Shown here in pieces: positions 42,988 through 48,350 of a DNA stretch of 64,000 bases. The notes beneath the pieces are model-generated. The model did no database searches. It was not told the origin of the DNA and saw nothing but the letters and a program-made list of their open reading frames with translations. Origin of the DNA: a virus; IMG/VR virus record IMGVR_UViG_3300042870_001427, positions 1 through 64,000 of that record. The stretch is one strand, 5' to 3'. The position numbers and the translations under genes are program-made. Position 1 is the stretch's first letter. Each line of letters begins with the position of its first letter.

Positions 42988-43758
42988 ATGAGCAAAGCAG
43001 CAAGAAGAAATATAAGAGCGCTCAAGGAAACAGGAGTAGTTTTAGATTTTGAACCAAAGCAAACTAAAACAAATCTGTCATTAAAAGAAATTGAACCTTT
43101 AACGGAGAACCAAAACCTAACTTTCAAAGCTTTCGATAAGAACAAGAACATTTTGCTGCATGGACTTGCAGGTACAGGAAAGACATTTATTTCCATGTAC
43201 CTAGGTTTGAAAGAGGTATTAGAGAGGGGTAGTAGATATAAGAAAGTATTGATCATACGATCAGTTGTACCTACCAGGGACATGGGATTTTTACCTGGTA
43301 ATACAAAAGAGAAGACAAAGGTATATGAGGCACCTTACTATGCCATATGCTCCGAACTCTTTGGTAGAGGTGATTCTTATGAAATACTTAAGTCAAGAAA
43401 CGTCGTTGACTTTATATCAACCTCTTTCATTCGTGGATTAACCATCAACAATACGATTATAATTGTTGATGAGATTAATAACATGACCTTCCACGAATTG
43501 GATAGTGTTATAACTAGGATGGGTCACAATTGCAAACTCATGCTTTGCGGTGACTTTAGACAAAGCGACTTAACCAAGTCAAGTGATAGAAGTGGACTTC
43601 CCCACTTCATGAGAATTTTAGATAGGATGGGTAATTTTGAACATGTTGAATTCCAAGAAGACGACATTGTCAGATCCGGTCTTGTCAAGGAGTATATAAT
43701 TGCTAAAGACCGACTTGGCTATTCGTCAGGAACCCTTCAAGTATCAGCATTTGCCTGA
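42988..43758 (+). CDS. phoH: PhoH-like ATPase
   Basis: 256 aa. Walker A GLAGTGKT (59-66), Walker B IIIVDEINN (about 154-162) and GDFRQ sensor region (about 189-193). PhoH family is very common in marine and freshwater T4-like phages; linked to RNA metabolism in bacteria, though its phage role is unsettled. Confidence 0.9.
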   Translation: MSKAARRNIRALKETGVVLDFEPKQTKTNLSLKEIEPLTENQNLTFKAFDKNKNILLHGLAGTGKTFISMYLGLKEVLERGSRYKKVLIIRSVVPTRDMGFLPGNTKEKTKVYEAPYYAICSELFGRGDSYEILKSRNVVDFISTSFIRGLTINNTIIIVDEINNMTFHELDSVITRMGHNCKLMLCGDFRQSDLTKSSDRSGLPHFMRILDRMGNFEHVEFQEDDIVRSGLVKEYIIAKDRLGYSSGTLQVSAFA

Positions 43759-44386
43759 ACATGATCTAAAGACTGTATACAGGGACGGGAAGAGATACTA
43801 CGATGTAGATGGTGATCTCTTTCCCTCCGTAACCACCGTTCTTTCCTCATTACCTAAACCCGGGCTTGATGCCTGGAAACAAAAAGTAGGTCACGCCGAA
43901 GCCACCCGTATTATGACGGAGGCGGCCACAAGAGGTACCAAGGCCCACAAGATGTGGGAGGAGTATCTTCGTAACGATGTTGACTTTGCAAAAGGTATGA
44001 TGCCTACGTCTATCATGCTTTTTAAACAACTTCAGCCCTGGCTAGACCGGAACATTGATTTCCTGTATGGCAATGAGATCGCTTTGTTCTCCAAGGCTCT
44101 CCGTACTGCCGGCAGGTGTGATGCCATTGCATCCGTTAACGGGCGTCCGGCAATCGTAGACTTCAAGACATCTACCAATCCAAAGAAAGAAGAATGGATT
44201 GAGACATACTTTTATCAGGTTACGGCTTATGCTATAATGGTGGAGGAGATGTACGGTATAGTGGTCGAAGACGCATACATCCTTATTGCCGTTGCCGATG
44301 GGTCACCTCAGAGTTTCCCCATCAGGACCAGACATTACAAAACAAAAGTAAAAGGCATATTTAATAGTTACATTACTAACAGTTGA
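43700..44386 (+). CDS. PD-(D/E)XK exonuclease, RecB/Cas4-like
   Basis: 228 aa from TTG 43700 (AAGGAG 8 nt upstream). TRGTKAHKMWEEY (helix with conserved H), GRCDAI (D), AIVDFKTS (D-x-K) and YFYQVTAYA (Q-x-x-x-Y) give the complete nuclease site of the RecB family. Likely recombination or host-DNA degradation. Overlaps PhoH by 59 nt. Confidence 0.82.
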   Translation: MLKTDLAIRQEPFKYQHLPEHDLKTVYRDGKRYYDVDGDLFPSVTTVLSSLPKPGLDAWKQKVGHAEATRIMTEAATRGTKAHKMWEEYLRNDVDFAKGMMPTSIMLFKQLQPWLDRNIDFLYGNEIALFSKALRTAGRCDAIASVNGRPAIVDFKTSTNPKKEEWIETYFYQVTAYAIMVEEMYGIVVEDAYILIAVADGSPQSFPIRTRHYKTKVKGIFNSYITNS

Positions 44387-44411
44387 CTTAATTTACGTGT
44401 CCTTGTATAAT
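44383..44411 (+). promoter_or_regulatory. sigma70-type promoter
   Basis: -35 TTGACT (44383-44388), 17-nt spacer, -10 TATAAT (44406-44411). Drives the 161-aa gene. Confidence 0.88.
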
Positions 44412-44435
44412 TGAAAAACATTAAGAAAGGATGCT

Positions 44436-44921
44436 ATGATAGCAACTGATAAATTGATGACCAAGCTCGATTTGAGTAAGGGAATGTCTGTTAACCGTGC
44501 CATTGTACAAACCAGTGAGTACATCGATAGTCAATCTGATCCCCTAAAGGTTTCAAATTCTATCCTTAAGACTCTAGGTATGTCAGGGTTCAGTTATACA
44601 GAGCCTTCACAGGCAAAGATCATGGCTTTGGCCTCGATTGAGCAGGTGTTGTTGATGGAGGTATTTGATCCTAGTAAGGCTGAAGAAATAGCTATTACAA
44701 AGTTCGAACGTATCCTAAAGAGAATGCCTTATGCAGTCAAGGGTACAGCGGTATCAAAGGCTCGTAAAGGCTCAAAGAGAGAGGTTGCTCGTCAGATCTA
44801 CTTAGAGAATAAGGGAAAAGACGAGAAGGAAATAATTGCAATAGTTTCCAAAGAAATGGAAGTAACTTTGCAAAACGCGTATACATACATATATCTAGTT
44901 AAGAAAGACTTAAAGTCGTAA
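44436..44921 (+). CDS. hypothetical protein with helix-turn-helix-like end
   Basis: 161 aa. The last 40 residues (KEIIAIVSKEMEVTLQNAYTY) resemble the corresponding part of the 112-aa protein at 54258, both ending in a V-T-x-x-N-A-x-x-Y pattern typical of a short HTH. Own promoter. It lies just before the stable-RNA array. Confidence 0.6.
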   Translation: MIATDKLMTKLDLSKGMSVNRAIVQTSEYIDSQSDPLKVSNSILKTLGMSGFSYTEPSQAKIMALASIEQVLLMEVFDPSKAEEIAITKFERILKRMPYAVKGTAVSKARKGSKREVARQIYLENKGKDEKEIIAIVSKEMEVTLQNAYTYIYLVKKDLKS

Positions 44922-44926
44922 GATAG

Positions 44927-44955
44927 TTGACTTTATTAGCTACATATAGTATAAT
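44927..44955 (+). promoter_or_regulatory. sigma70-type promoter of the tRNA array
   Basis: -35 TTGACT (44927-44932), 17-nt spacer, -10 TATAAT (44950-44955). Followed by ACATGTTAAG, a string also found after the promoter at 47850. Confidence 0.9.
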
Positions 44956-44961
44956 ACAAAC

Positions 44962-45134
44962 ATGTTAAGGATAAAAGGTATAAATGCTCAGTTGTAATCA
45001 ACGATCAGAATCAATTAATTGGAATCATCTATCCGATGAGGCCGGTTATCCTTTTATCTCGGGGTCTTGTAAGTTGTAATCGTACAGCTTATCCCAACAA
45101 GACCCCAGGCCTAAACACCCTGGGGTTCTTTTTT
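44962..45134 (+). ncRNA. structured leader RNA with terminator/antiterminator pair
   Basis: Between the promoter and the first tRNA. A 10-bp helix joins 44969-44978 with 45050-45059. GGGGTCTTGT (45061-45070) pairs perfectly with ACAAGACCCC (45097-45106). The terminator hairpin CCCCAGG (45103-45109)/CCTGGGG (45119-45125) with a T-rich tail shares CCCC with the previous hairpin, so the two exclude each other. This is the layout of a transcription attenuator that would gate the tRNA operon. No protein-coding frame with a ribosome-binding site is evident. Confidence 0.6.
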
Positions 45135-45161
45135 GCTCTTTTAAAATTTAAGCAGGTATTT

Positions 45162-45236
45162 GCACCTATCGTCTATCGGTTAGGACGCTGCCCTTTCAAG
45201 GCGGAAAGAGGAGTTCGATTCTCCTTAGGTGTACCA
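45162..45236 (+). tRNA. tRNA-Glu(TTC)
   Basis: Acceptor GCACCTA/TAGGTGT, anticodon loop CTTTCAA, T loop TTCGATT, A73, encoded CCA. Its CC is also the start of the long stem of the next structured RNA. Confidence 0.93.
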
Positions 45237-45346
45237 TATTAGAATACATTTCAGGTTGAGTTAGATTCGCGGTCTAACTATTTGGGAAGAAAGACGGTGG
45301 AGATATCTGCCAAACACTTCTAAGATACGAAGTGTGTTCTAATATG
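45235..45346 (+). ncRNA. long-stem structured RNA 1 between tRNA-Glu and tRNA-Cys
   Basis: An 18-bp stem, 45235-45252 with 45329-45346 (two G-U pairs), encloses a hairpin AGTTAGA-TTCGCGG-TCTAACT and a GGTG...TGCC helix. The stem begins within the CCA of tRNA-Glu. No ORF. Function unknown. Confidence 0.6.
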
Positions 45347-45351
45347 ATAAT

Positions 45352-45427
45352 GTAGGTGTGACCCGAAAGGCTAGGGAGCAGATTGCAAATCTGTTATATG
45401 CAGGTTCAACTCCTGTCACCTACTCCA
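45352..45427 (+). tRNA. tRNA-Cys(GCA)
   Basis: Acceptor GTAGGTG/CACCTAC, anticodon loop TTGCAAA, T arm GCAGG-TTCAACT-CCTGT, U73, CCA. Confidence 0.92.
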
Positions 45428-45432
45428 GATAC

Positions 45433-45525
45433 GGAGCAATTGATGCTAAGGCGTGTGCATCGGCGGACTGTAAATCCGTCCCCTCGTGGTAAACATTCTT
45501 GGTTCGACTCCAAGTTGCTCCACCA
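45433..45525 (+). tRNA. tRNA-Tyr(GTA)
   Basis: Acceptor GGAGCAA/TTGCTCC, D stem GATGC/GCATC, anticodon loop CTGTAAA, long variable arm, A73, CCA. Confidence 0.92.
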
Positions 45526-45530
45526 AATTT

Positions 45531-45606
45531 GGTCTTAAAGTGTTTATGGACGCACGCTAGCTTGTCACGCTAGAAGAGTGGAGATCGTTACTCCCTAAGA
45601 CCGCCA
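45531..45606 (+). tRNA. tRNA-Asp(GTC) with non-standard T loop
   Basis: Acceptor GGTCTTA/TAAGACC, anticodon loop TTGTCAC, identity base G73, CCA. The T loop is ATCGTTA, so the usual T54-A58 pair is replaced by A54-T58. Confidence 0.85.
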
Positions 45607-45612
45607 AGTTTT

Positions 45613-45686
45613 ACCCCGTTAGCTCAAAGGTAGAGCACCCGGCTGATAACCGGGAGACAGAGGATCGTTACCTCTACAGGGTACCA
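45613..45686 (+). tRNA. tRNA-Ile(GAT) with non-standard T loop
   Basis: Acceptor ACCCCGT/ACAGGGT with one mismatch, anticodon stem CCCGG/CCGGG, loop CTGATAA, T loop ATCGTTA, A73, CCA. Confidence 0.87.
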
Positions 45687-45689
45687 AGT

Positions 45690-45762
45690 TTTAGAGTAGG
45701 TTCAGCAACACTAAAGACTACCAAAATGTTAATTTGTCTTAGTCGACAAAACTACTCTGTTG
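45690..45762 (+). ncRNA. Y-RNA-like element 1
   Basis: 7-bp closing stem AGAGTAG (45693-45699)/CTACTCT (45752-45758); conserved GTTCAGCAA after the 5' arm and GTTG after the 3' arm. An inner hairpin TTGTC/GACAA precedes the 3' arm, as in element 2. Belongs to an eight-copy family; see findings. Confidence 0.7.
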
Positions 45763-45766
45763 TATT

Positions 45767-45843
45767 GCCCTGGTGACGGAATAGGTATACGTACTGGTCT
45801 TAGAAACCAGGTTCTGAGAGTTCGAGTCTCTCCTAGGGCACCA
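45767..45843 (+). tRNA. tRNA-Leu(TAG) with short variable region
   Basis: Acceptor GCCCTGG/CTAGGGC, anticodon loop CTTAGAA, Leu-like D arm, T arm GAGAG-TTCGAGT-CTCTC, A73, CCA. The variable region is only 5 nt, whereas bacterial tRNA-Leu is normally class II. Confidence 0.88.
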
Positions 45844-45893
45844 AAACTCGCCTTGACTTATGGCGTATAATAGGAAAAGTAGTAAGTCAATCT

Positions 45894-45968
45894 GGGCTGT
45901 TAGTGATAATGGTAGCACGGGGGCTTTGCACGTCTCAGGTAAGAGTTCGATTCTCTTACGGTCCACCA
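45894..45968 (+). tRNA. tRNA-Ala(TGC)
   Basis: Acceptor GGGCTGT/ACGGTCC with the Ala identity pair G3-U70, anticodon loop TTTGCAC, A73, CCA. A hairpin TTGACTTA/TAAGTCAA (45853-45860/45883-45890) lies just upstream. Confidence 0.87.
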
Positions 45969-45974
45969 GAATTT

Positions 45975-46049
45975 GGGTCCTTAGTAAAATGAATATTACA
46001 CAACGCTACGAACGTTGAGGTGGGAGTTTGATTCTCTCAGGACCCTCCA
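45975..46049 (+). tRNA. tRNA-Arg(ACG)
   Basis: Acceptor GGGTCCT/AGGACCC, anticodon stem CAACG/CGTTG, loop CTACGAA, T loop TTTGATT, U73, CCA. Confidence 0.88.
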
Positions 46050-46056
46050 ATTTTAT

Positions 46057-46130
46057 GCAGGTAAGCCCGAGGTGGGACGCCAGCCTTCCAAGCTGTGCTG
46101 AGTGGAGTTCGATTCTCCCTACCTGCTCCA
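46057..46130 (+). tRNA. tRNA-Gly(TCC)
   Basis: Acceptor GCAGGTA/TACCTGC, anticodon loop CTTCCAA, U73 as in Gly tRNAs, CCA. Confidence 0.9.
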
Positions 46131-46133
46131 TGT

Positions 46134-46200
46134 TTTAGGATAGTTACAGCAAACTTAAAGCTAAACTTATGGTTGTCTAGCGACAAAAGCTATCCTGTTG
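46134..46200 (+). ncRNA. Y-RNA-like element 2
   Basis: Closing stem AGGATAG (46137-46143)/CTATCCT (46190-46196), TTACAGCAA after the 5' arm, GTTG (46197-46200) then six T. Inner hairpin TTGTC-TAGC-GACAA. The smallest complete copy, about 64 nt. Confidence 0.72.
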
Positions 46201-46206
46201 TTTTTT

Positions 46207-46282
46207 CTCCGTAAAGTGTTACCAGGTAGCATCCGTGATTTGGGGTCATGTGGTCTAGGTTCGAATCCTAGTACGGAGACCA
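46207..46282 (+). tRNA. tRNA-Pro(TGG)
   Basis: Acceptor CTCCGTA/TACGGAG, anticodon loop TTTGGGG, T arm CTAGG-TTCGAAT-CCTAG, A73, CCA. Confidence 0.9.
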
Positions 46283-46286
46283 AGTT

Positions 46287-46409
46287 TTGTCATAGTGTAA
46301 TGAGAATGCATGGGATCGCCACATAAGTCTATGCCGAAAGGCAACACTAGTATTCTAGTGCAATAGCGGTGGAACAAGGTTCAGGTGTGGTAAAAACCCA
46401 CAACGACAA
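46287..46409 (+). ncRNA. structured RNA between tRNA-Pro and tRNA-Gln, part A
   Basis: No CDS. A TTGTC/GACAA pair (46287-46291/46405-46409) may close it; inside are TGCC-GAAA-GGCA and CACTAG-TATT-CTAGTG hairpins. It has no tRNA arms. Possible stable RNA, lower confidence than the Y-like copies. Confidence 0.4.
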
Positions 46410-46415
46410 TCAAGT

Positions 46416-46608
46416 TTTGTAAGTGTCAGCAAGAAAAAGACACTAAATTGAGTAGATGGCCATCCAAAGATTTAGTAGAGCACAGGCGGCGTGATTCCGT
46501 GCAAAACTAAGAATCTGTGGTTGAGTATCCCAAGTGACGTACCGAGTCCCGCTCGAGCTTGTTACACGGGTGAATGGTTGCTATAACGATGGGGCAACTA
46601 CTTACAAA
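46416..46608 (+). ncRNA. structured RNA between tRNA-Pro and tRNA-Gln, part B
   Basis: A perfect 9-bp stem TTTGTAAGT (46416-46424)/ACTTACAAA (46600-46608) encloses about 175 nt with hairpins AGTGTC/GACACT (with AGCAAG in the loop) and TTAGT/ACTAA. No coding frame with a ribosome-binding site. Function unknown. Confidence 0.45.
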
Positions 46609-46616
46609 TTCATTGT

Positions 46617-46690
46617 TGGGGTATTGTGTAGTGGTAGCACACCGGTCTTTGAAGCCGTTAGTAGTAGTTCGATTCTACTTACCCCTGCCA
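46617..46690 (+). tRNA. tRNA-Gln(TTG)
   Basis: Acceptor TGGGGTA/TACCCCT with open first pair, anticodon loop CTTTGAA, T loop TTCGATT, G73 typical for Gln, CCA. Confidence 0.88.
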
Positions 46691-46713
46691 GTTTTTTAAA
46701 AGGAGAGCCTGTT

Positions 46714-46845
46714 ATGGCTAGTGTCAAGAAGGGGACGTTAACTCGTCCACCACAATGGTGGAAACACCTAAGAGAGTATAAGAAGTTTTTCTGGAAATCA
46801 GAAAGACAGGCTTATAAGAAAGAAATTAGCGGGGGTATAACTTAA
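46714..46845 (+). CDS. small basic protein inside the tRNA array
   Basis: 43 aa from ATG 46714 with AGGAG at 46701-46705. Basic and aromatic (PPQWWKHLREYKKFFW). The stop TAA (46843-46845) lies within the first 15 nt of tRNA-Lys, so message and tRNA compete. It is the only clear protein gene among the 18 tRNAs of the first cluster. Confidence 0.6.
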   Translation: MASVKKGTLTRPPQWWKHLREYKKFFWKSERQAYKKEISGGIT

Positions 46846-46905
46846 CGGCTAAAGTAGTAGGCTTTTAACCTATTAATCAGAGTTCGATTCTCTGTACCCC
46901 TACCA
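46831..46905 (+). tRNA. tRNA-Lys(TTT)
   Basis: Acceptor GGGGGTA/TACCCCT, anticodon loop CTTTTAA, T arm CAGAG-TTCGATT-CTCTG, A73, CCA. Overlaps the end of the 43-aa ORF and the stem of the next RNA. Confidence 0.92.
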
Positions 46906-46995
46906 TATAAAAACACATTCAACTAATGACACGGGTGGTAGCTGTGTATCTTAGTGGGCTAACGAACTACTACGCCTGAGTGTGTTTTTATATGG
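46903..46995 (+). ncRNA. long-stem structured RNA 2
   Basis: A 19-bp stem, 46903-46921 with 46977-46995 (one G-U), begins with the CCA of tRNA-Lys. Inside are GTGGTAG/CTACTAC (7 bp) and TTAG-TGGG-CTAA. No ORF. Confidence 0.62.
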
Positions 46996-46998
46996 TTT

Positions 46999-47079
46999 AC
47001 GCATTATTAGTAACGCATGAGCAGGTTACTAACTTCCGCTGGTTACGTCTAGACCGTAAGTGAGTGAAGGATAATGCGT
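46999..47079 (+). ncRNA. structured RNA 3 between long-stem RNA 2 and tRNA-His
   Basis: Closing stem ACGCATTAT (46999-47007)/ATAATGCGT. Inside are an 8-bp hairpin TTAGTAAC/GTTACTAA and TTACG-TCTAGAC-CGTAA. Three-way junction layout. No ORF. Confidence 0.5.
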
Positions 47080-47094
47080 TCCTATATGGTTTAT

Positions 47095-47169
47095 GTGGTT
47101 GTTAGTTTAGTGGTAAAACCGCGGGTTGTGATTCCGCTATCACGGGTTCGATTCCCGTACATCCACCCA
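47095..47169 (+). tRNA. tRNA-His(GTG)
   Basis: Acceptor with G-1 (47095) facing C73, the His identity pair; anticodon stem GCGGG/TCCGC, loop TTGTGAT; T arm ACGGG-TTCGATT-CCCGT; CCA. Confidence 0.92.
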
Positions 47170-47174
47170 AATTA

Positions 47175-47249
47175 GGATGATTAGCTCAGTGGTAGAGCAC
47201 CGCCTTGACATGGCGTAGGTCAGTAGTTCGAATCCACTATCATCCACCA
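47175..47249 (+). tRNA. tRNA-Val(GAC)
   Basis: Acceptor GGATGAT/ATCATCC, D stem GCTC/GAGC, anticodon loop TTGACAT, A73, CCA. Confidence 0.92.
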
Positions 47250-47253
47250 ATAT

Positions 47254-47329
47254 GCCAGGATAGCTCAGTCGGTAGAGCAGTAGACTGAAAATCTATGTGT
47301 GGGCGGTTCGATCCCGTCTCCTGGTACCA
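47254..47329 (+). tRNA. tRNA-Phe(GAA)
   Basis: Acceptor GCCAGGA/TCCTGGT, D stem GCTC/GAGC, anticodon loop CTGAAAA, A73, CCA. Confidence 0.93.
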
Positions 47330-47332
47330 AGT

Positions 47333-47431
47333 TTTAGGATAGTTACAGCAAACAATACTAGTCAATGGTTGACACTTTGCCTTCTAAGCAAACTTTGCCG
47401 GTTCGAATCCGGTAGTTAATCTATCCTGTTG
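47333..47431 (+). ncRNA. Y-RNA-like element 3 enclosing a tRNA-Arg(TCT)-like body
   Basis: Closing stem AGGATAG (47336-47342)/CTATCCT (47421-47427), TTACAGCAA, GTTG. Inside, in normal order, are a D arm GTCA/TGAC, an anticodon arm TTTGC-CTTCTAA-GCAAA (TCT) and a T arm GCCGG-TTCGAAT-CCGGT. The seven bases after the T arm do not pair with the bases before the D arm, so no acceptor stem forms and no CCA is present. The Y-like stem replaces it. Confidence 0.7.
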
Positions 47432-47436
47432 TATAT

Positions 47437-47513
47437 ACCCAAGTGACGGAATTGGTATACGTACTTGTCTCAAAAGCAAGGTTATGTGGGCTCGAATCCC
47501 ACCTTGGGTACCA
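47437..47513 (+). tRNA. tRNA-Leu(CAA) with short variable region
   Basis: Acceptor ACCCAAG/CTTGGGT, anticodon loop CTCAAAA, T arm GTGGG-CTCGAAT-CCCAC, A73, CCA. Variable region of 5 nt, as in tRNA-Leu(TAG) here. Confidence 0.88.
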
Positions 47514-47656
47514 TAGATAAACATACTTCAAAACCCCGGAACCGACTGTAAAGTAGATGTACACGAAACACAGAAGGCAACGTAGTAGATACGGTAAGAT
47601 CCGCAAGGGTGGGGTAGTCGCTTGTGAAAGCCAAGGCGAAGTATGTTTTTCTATGG
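47511..47656 (+). ncRNA. long-stem structured RNA 4
   Basis: A 19-bp stem with one T-T mismatch, 47511-47529 with 47638-47656, starting at the CCA of tRNA-Leu(CAA). The 108-nt interior contains further short helices. No ORF on the plus strand. Confidence 0.6.
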
Positions 47657-47674
47657 TTAGTATTATCATATTAT

Positions 47675-47748
47675 ATCTCGCTGGTGTAATGGCAGCATAG
47701 CGGTCTCCAAAACCGTTGGTTGGGGTTCGAGTCCCTAGCGGGGTGCCA
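47675..47748 (+). tRNA. tRNA-Trp(CCA)
   Basis: Acceptor ATCTCGC/GCGGGGT, anticodon stem GCGGT/ACCGT, loop CTCCAAA, G73 as in Trp, CCA. Confidence 0.9.
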
Positions 47749-47753
47749 AATAA

Positions 47754-47843
47754 GGAAGTGTGGCAGAGTCCGGTTTATTGCTACAGTCTTGAAAACTGTC
47801 GGTCCGAAAGGGTCCGTGAGTTCGAATCTCACCGCTTCCACCA
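47754..47843 (+). tRNA. tRNA-Ser(TGA)
   Basis: Acceptor GGAAGTG/CGCTTCC, anticodon arm ACAGT-CTTGAAA-ACTGT, long variable arm with GGTCC-GAAA-GGGTCC, A73... CCA encoded. Confidence 0.92.
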
Positions 47844-47849
47844 TATCAG

Positions 47850-47878
47850 TTGCAATTATTTCAGTAATATGTTATAAT
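47850..47878 (+). promoter_or_regulatory. sigma70-type promoter of Y-RNA-like array and Ro60-like gene
   Basis: -35 TTGCAA (47850-47855), 17-nt spacer, -10 TATAAT (47873-47878). Transcription would start about 47885, 11 nt before element 4. No terminator with a GC stem is seen before the Ro60-like gene. Confidence 0.82.
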
Positions 47879-47895
47879 TGGAACATGTTAAGAAT

Positions 47896-48046
47896 TTAGA
47901 GTAGTTACAGCAGCAAAAAAAACATGATTAGTCGCTAGCTGATACTTGCTGGAGCTTTATTGCTTTGAAGGTAGGTATCGTAAGGCAAGGCGACGAGGTG
48001 AGTTATATTTTTCACTGTAATAAAAAAATAAAAAGCTACTCTGCGG
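47896..48046 (+). ncRNA. Y-RNA-like element 4 (largest)
   Basis: Closing stem AGAGTAG (47898-47904)/CTACTCT (48036-48042), TTACAGCAG after the 5' arm and GCGG in place of GTTG. Interior of about 130 nt with GTCGC/GCGAC and GTGA/TCAC helices, no tRNA arms. First element behind the 47850 promoter. Confidence 0.6.
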
Positions 48047-48050
48047 ATAT

Positions 48051-48118
48051 TAGGTTAGGTTCAGCAAATAAAATGCATCAAACTTGTAATTTGAAAAAGC
48101 AAAAAAACTAACCTGTTG
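48051..48118 (+). ncRNA. Y-RNA-like element 5
   Basis: Closing stem AGGTTAG (48052-48058)/CTAACCT (48108-48114), GTTCAGCAA, GTTG. Inner hairpin CAAA-CTTGTAA-TTTG. Confidence 0.68.
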
Positions 48119-48121
48119 ATT

Positions 48122-48234
48122 TTAGGATACTTACAGCAAATTACAACTCACGTTGTGTAGGTGGTTCGATCCCATCATTTCGCGTTAGCGAGATTAGCTC
48201 ATCTGGTAGAGCAAACGAAAAGAGTATCCTGTTG
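48122..48234 (+). ncRNA. Y-RNA-like element 6 with permuted tRNA body
   Basis: Closing stem AGGATAC (48124-48130)/GTATCCT (48224-48230), TTACAGCAA, GTTG. Inside, in permuted order: hairpin ACAAC/GTTGT; T arm GGTGG-TTCGATC-CCATC (48160-48176); acceptor 3' strand ATTTCGC; loop GTTA; acceptor 5' strand GCGAGAT (48188-48194); TA; D arm GCTC-ATCTGGTA-GAGC. The anticodon arm is replaced by the outer stem. Known bacterial YrlA RNAs also carry a tRNA-like module, which is the basis of the Y-RNA comparison. Confidence 0.78.
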
Positions 48235-48239
48235 TTTTT

Positions 48240-48346
48240 AGATTGGGTTCTGCAATAAAAAAATTAATCACCAGAGGCCTCGGCCTCACCAAAAACCCCG
48301 AATCTGGGTGGATTGCCTGATAGCACCAATGATGACCAATCTGTTG
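48240..48346 (+). ncRNA. Y-RNA-like element 7
   Basis: Closing stem AGATTGG (48240-48246)/CCAATCT (48336-48342), GTTCTGCAA (one change from CAGCAA), GTTG. Interior has GAGGCC-TC-GGCCTC and a GGTG/CACC helix. Confidence 0.62.
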
Positions 48347-48350
48347 TTTT

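Noticed and set aside
45036-45242. 68-aa ORF covering the attenuator and tRNA-Glu
   Set aside because: It spans a terminator and a complete tRNA and has no ribosome-binding site.
45853-45871. TTGACT and TATAAT near 45853-45871 as a promoter
   Set aside because: Only 7 nt separate the two hexamers; the TTGACTTA pairs with TAAGTCAA downstream as a hairpin.
46287-46409. tRNA with an intron between tRNA-Pro and tRNA-Gln
   Set aside because: No T arm, no CCA and no consistent acceptor stem could be found.
46534-46713. N-terminal extension of the 43-aa ORF
   Set aside because: It would run through tRNA-Gln; the AGGAG at 46701 clearly sets the start at 46714.
47353-47420. A functional tRNA-Arg(TCT)
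   Set aside because: D, anticodon and T arms are good but no acceptor stem can form and no CCA is encoded; annotated instead as part of Y-like element 3.
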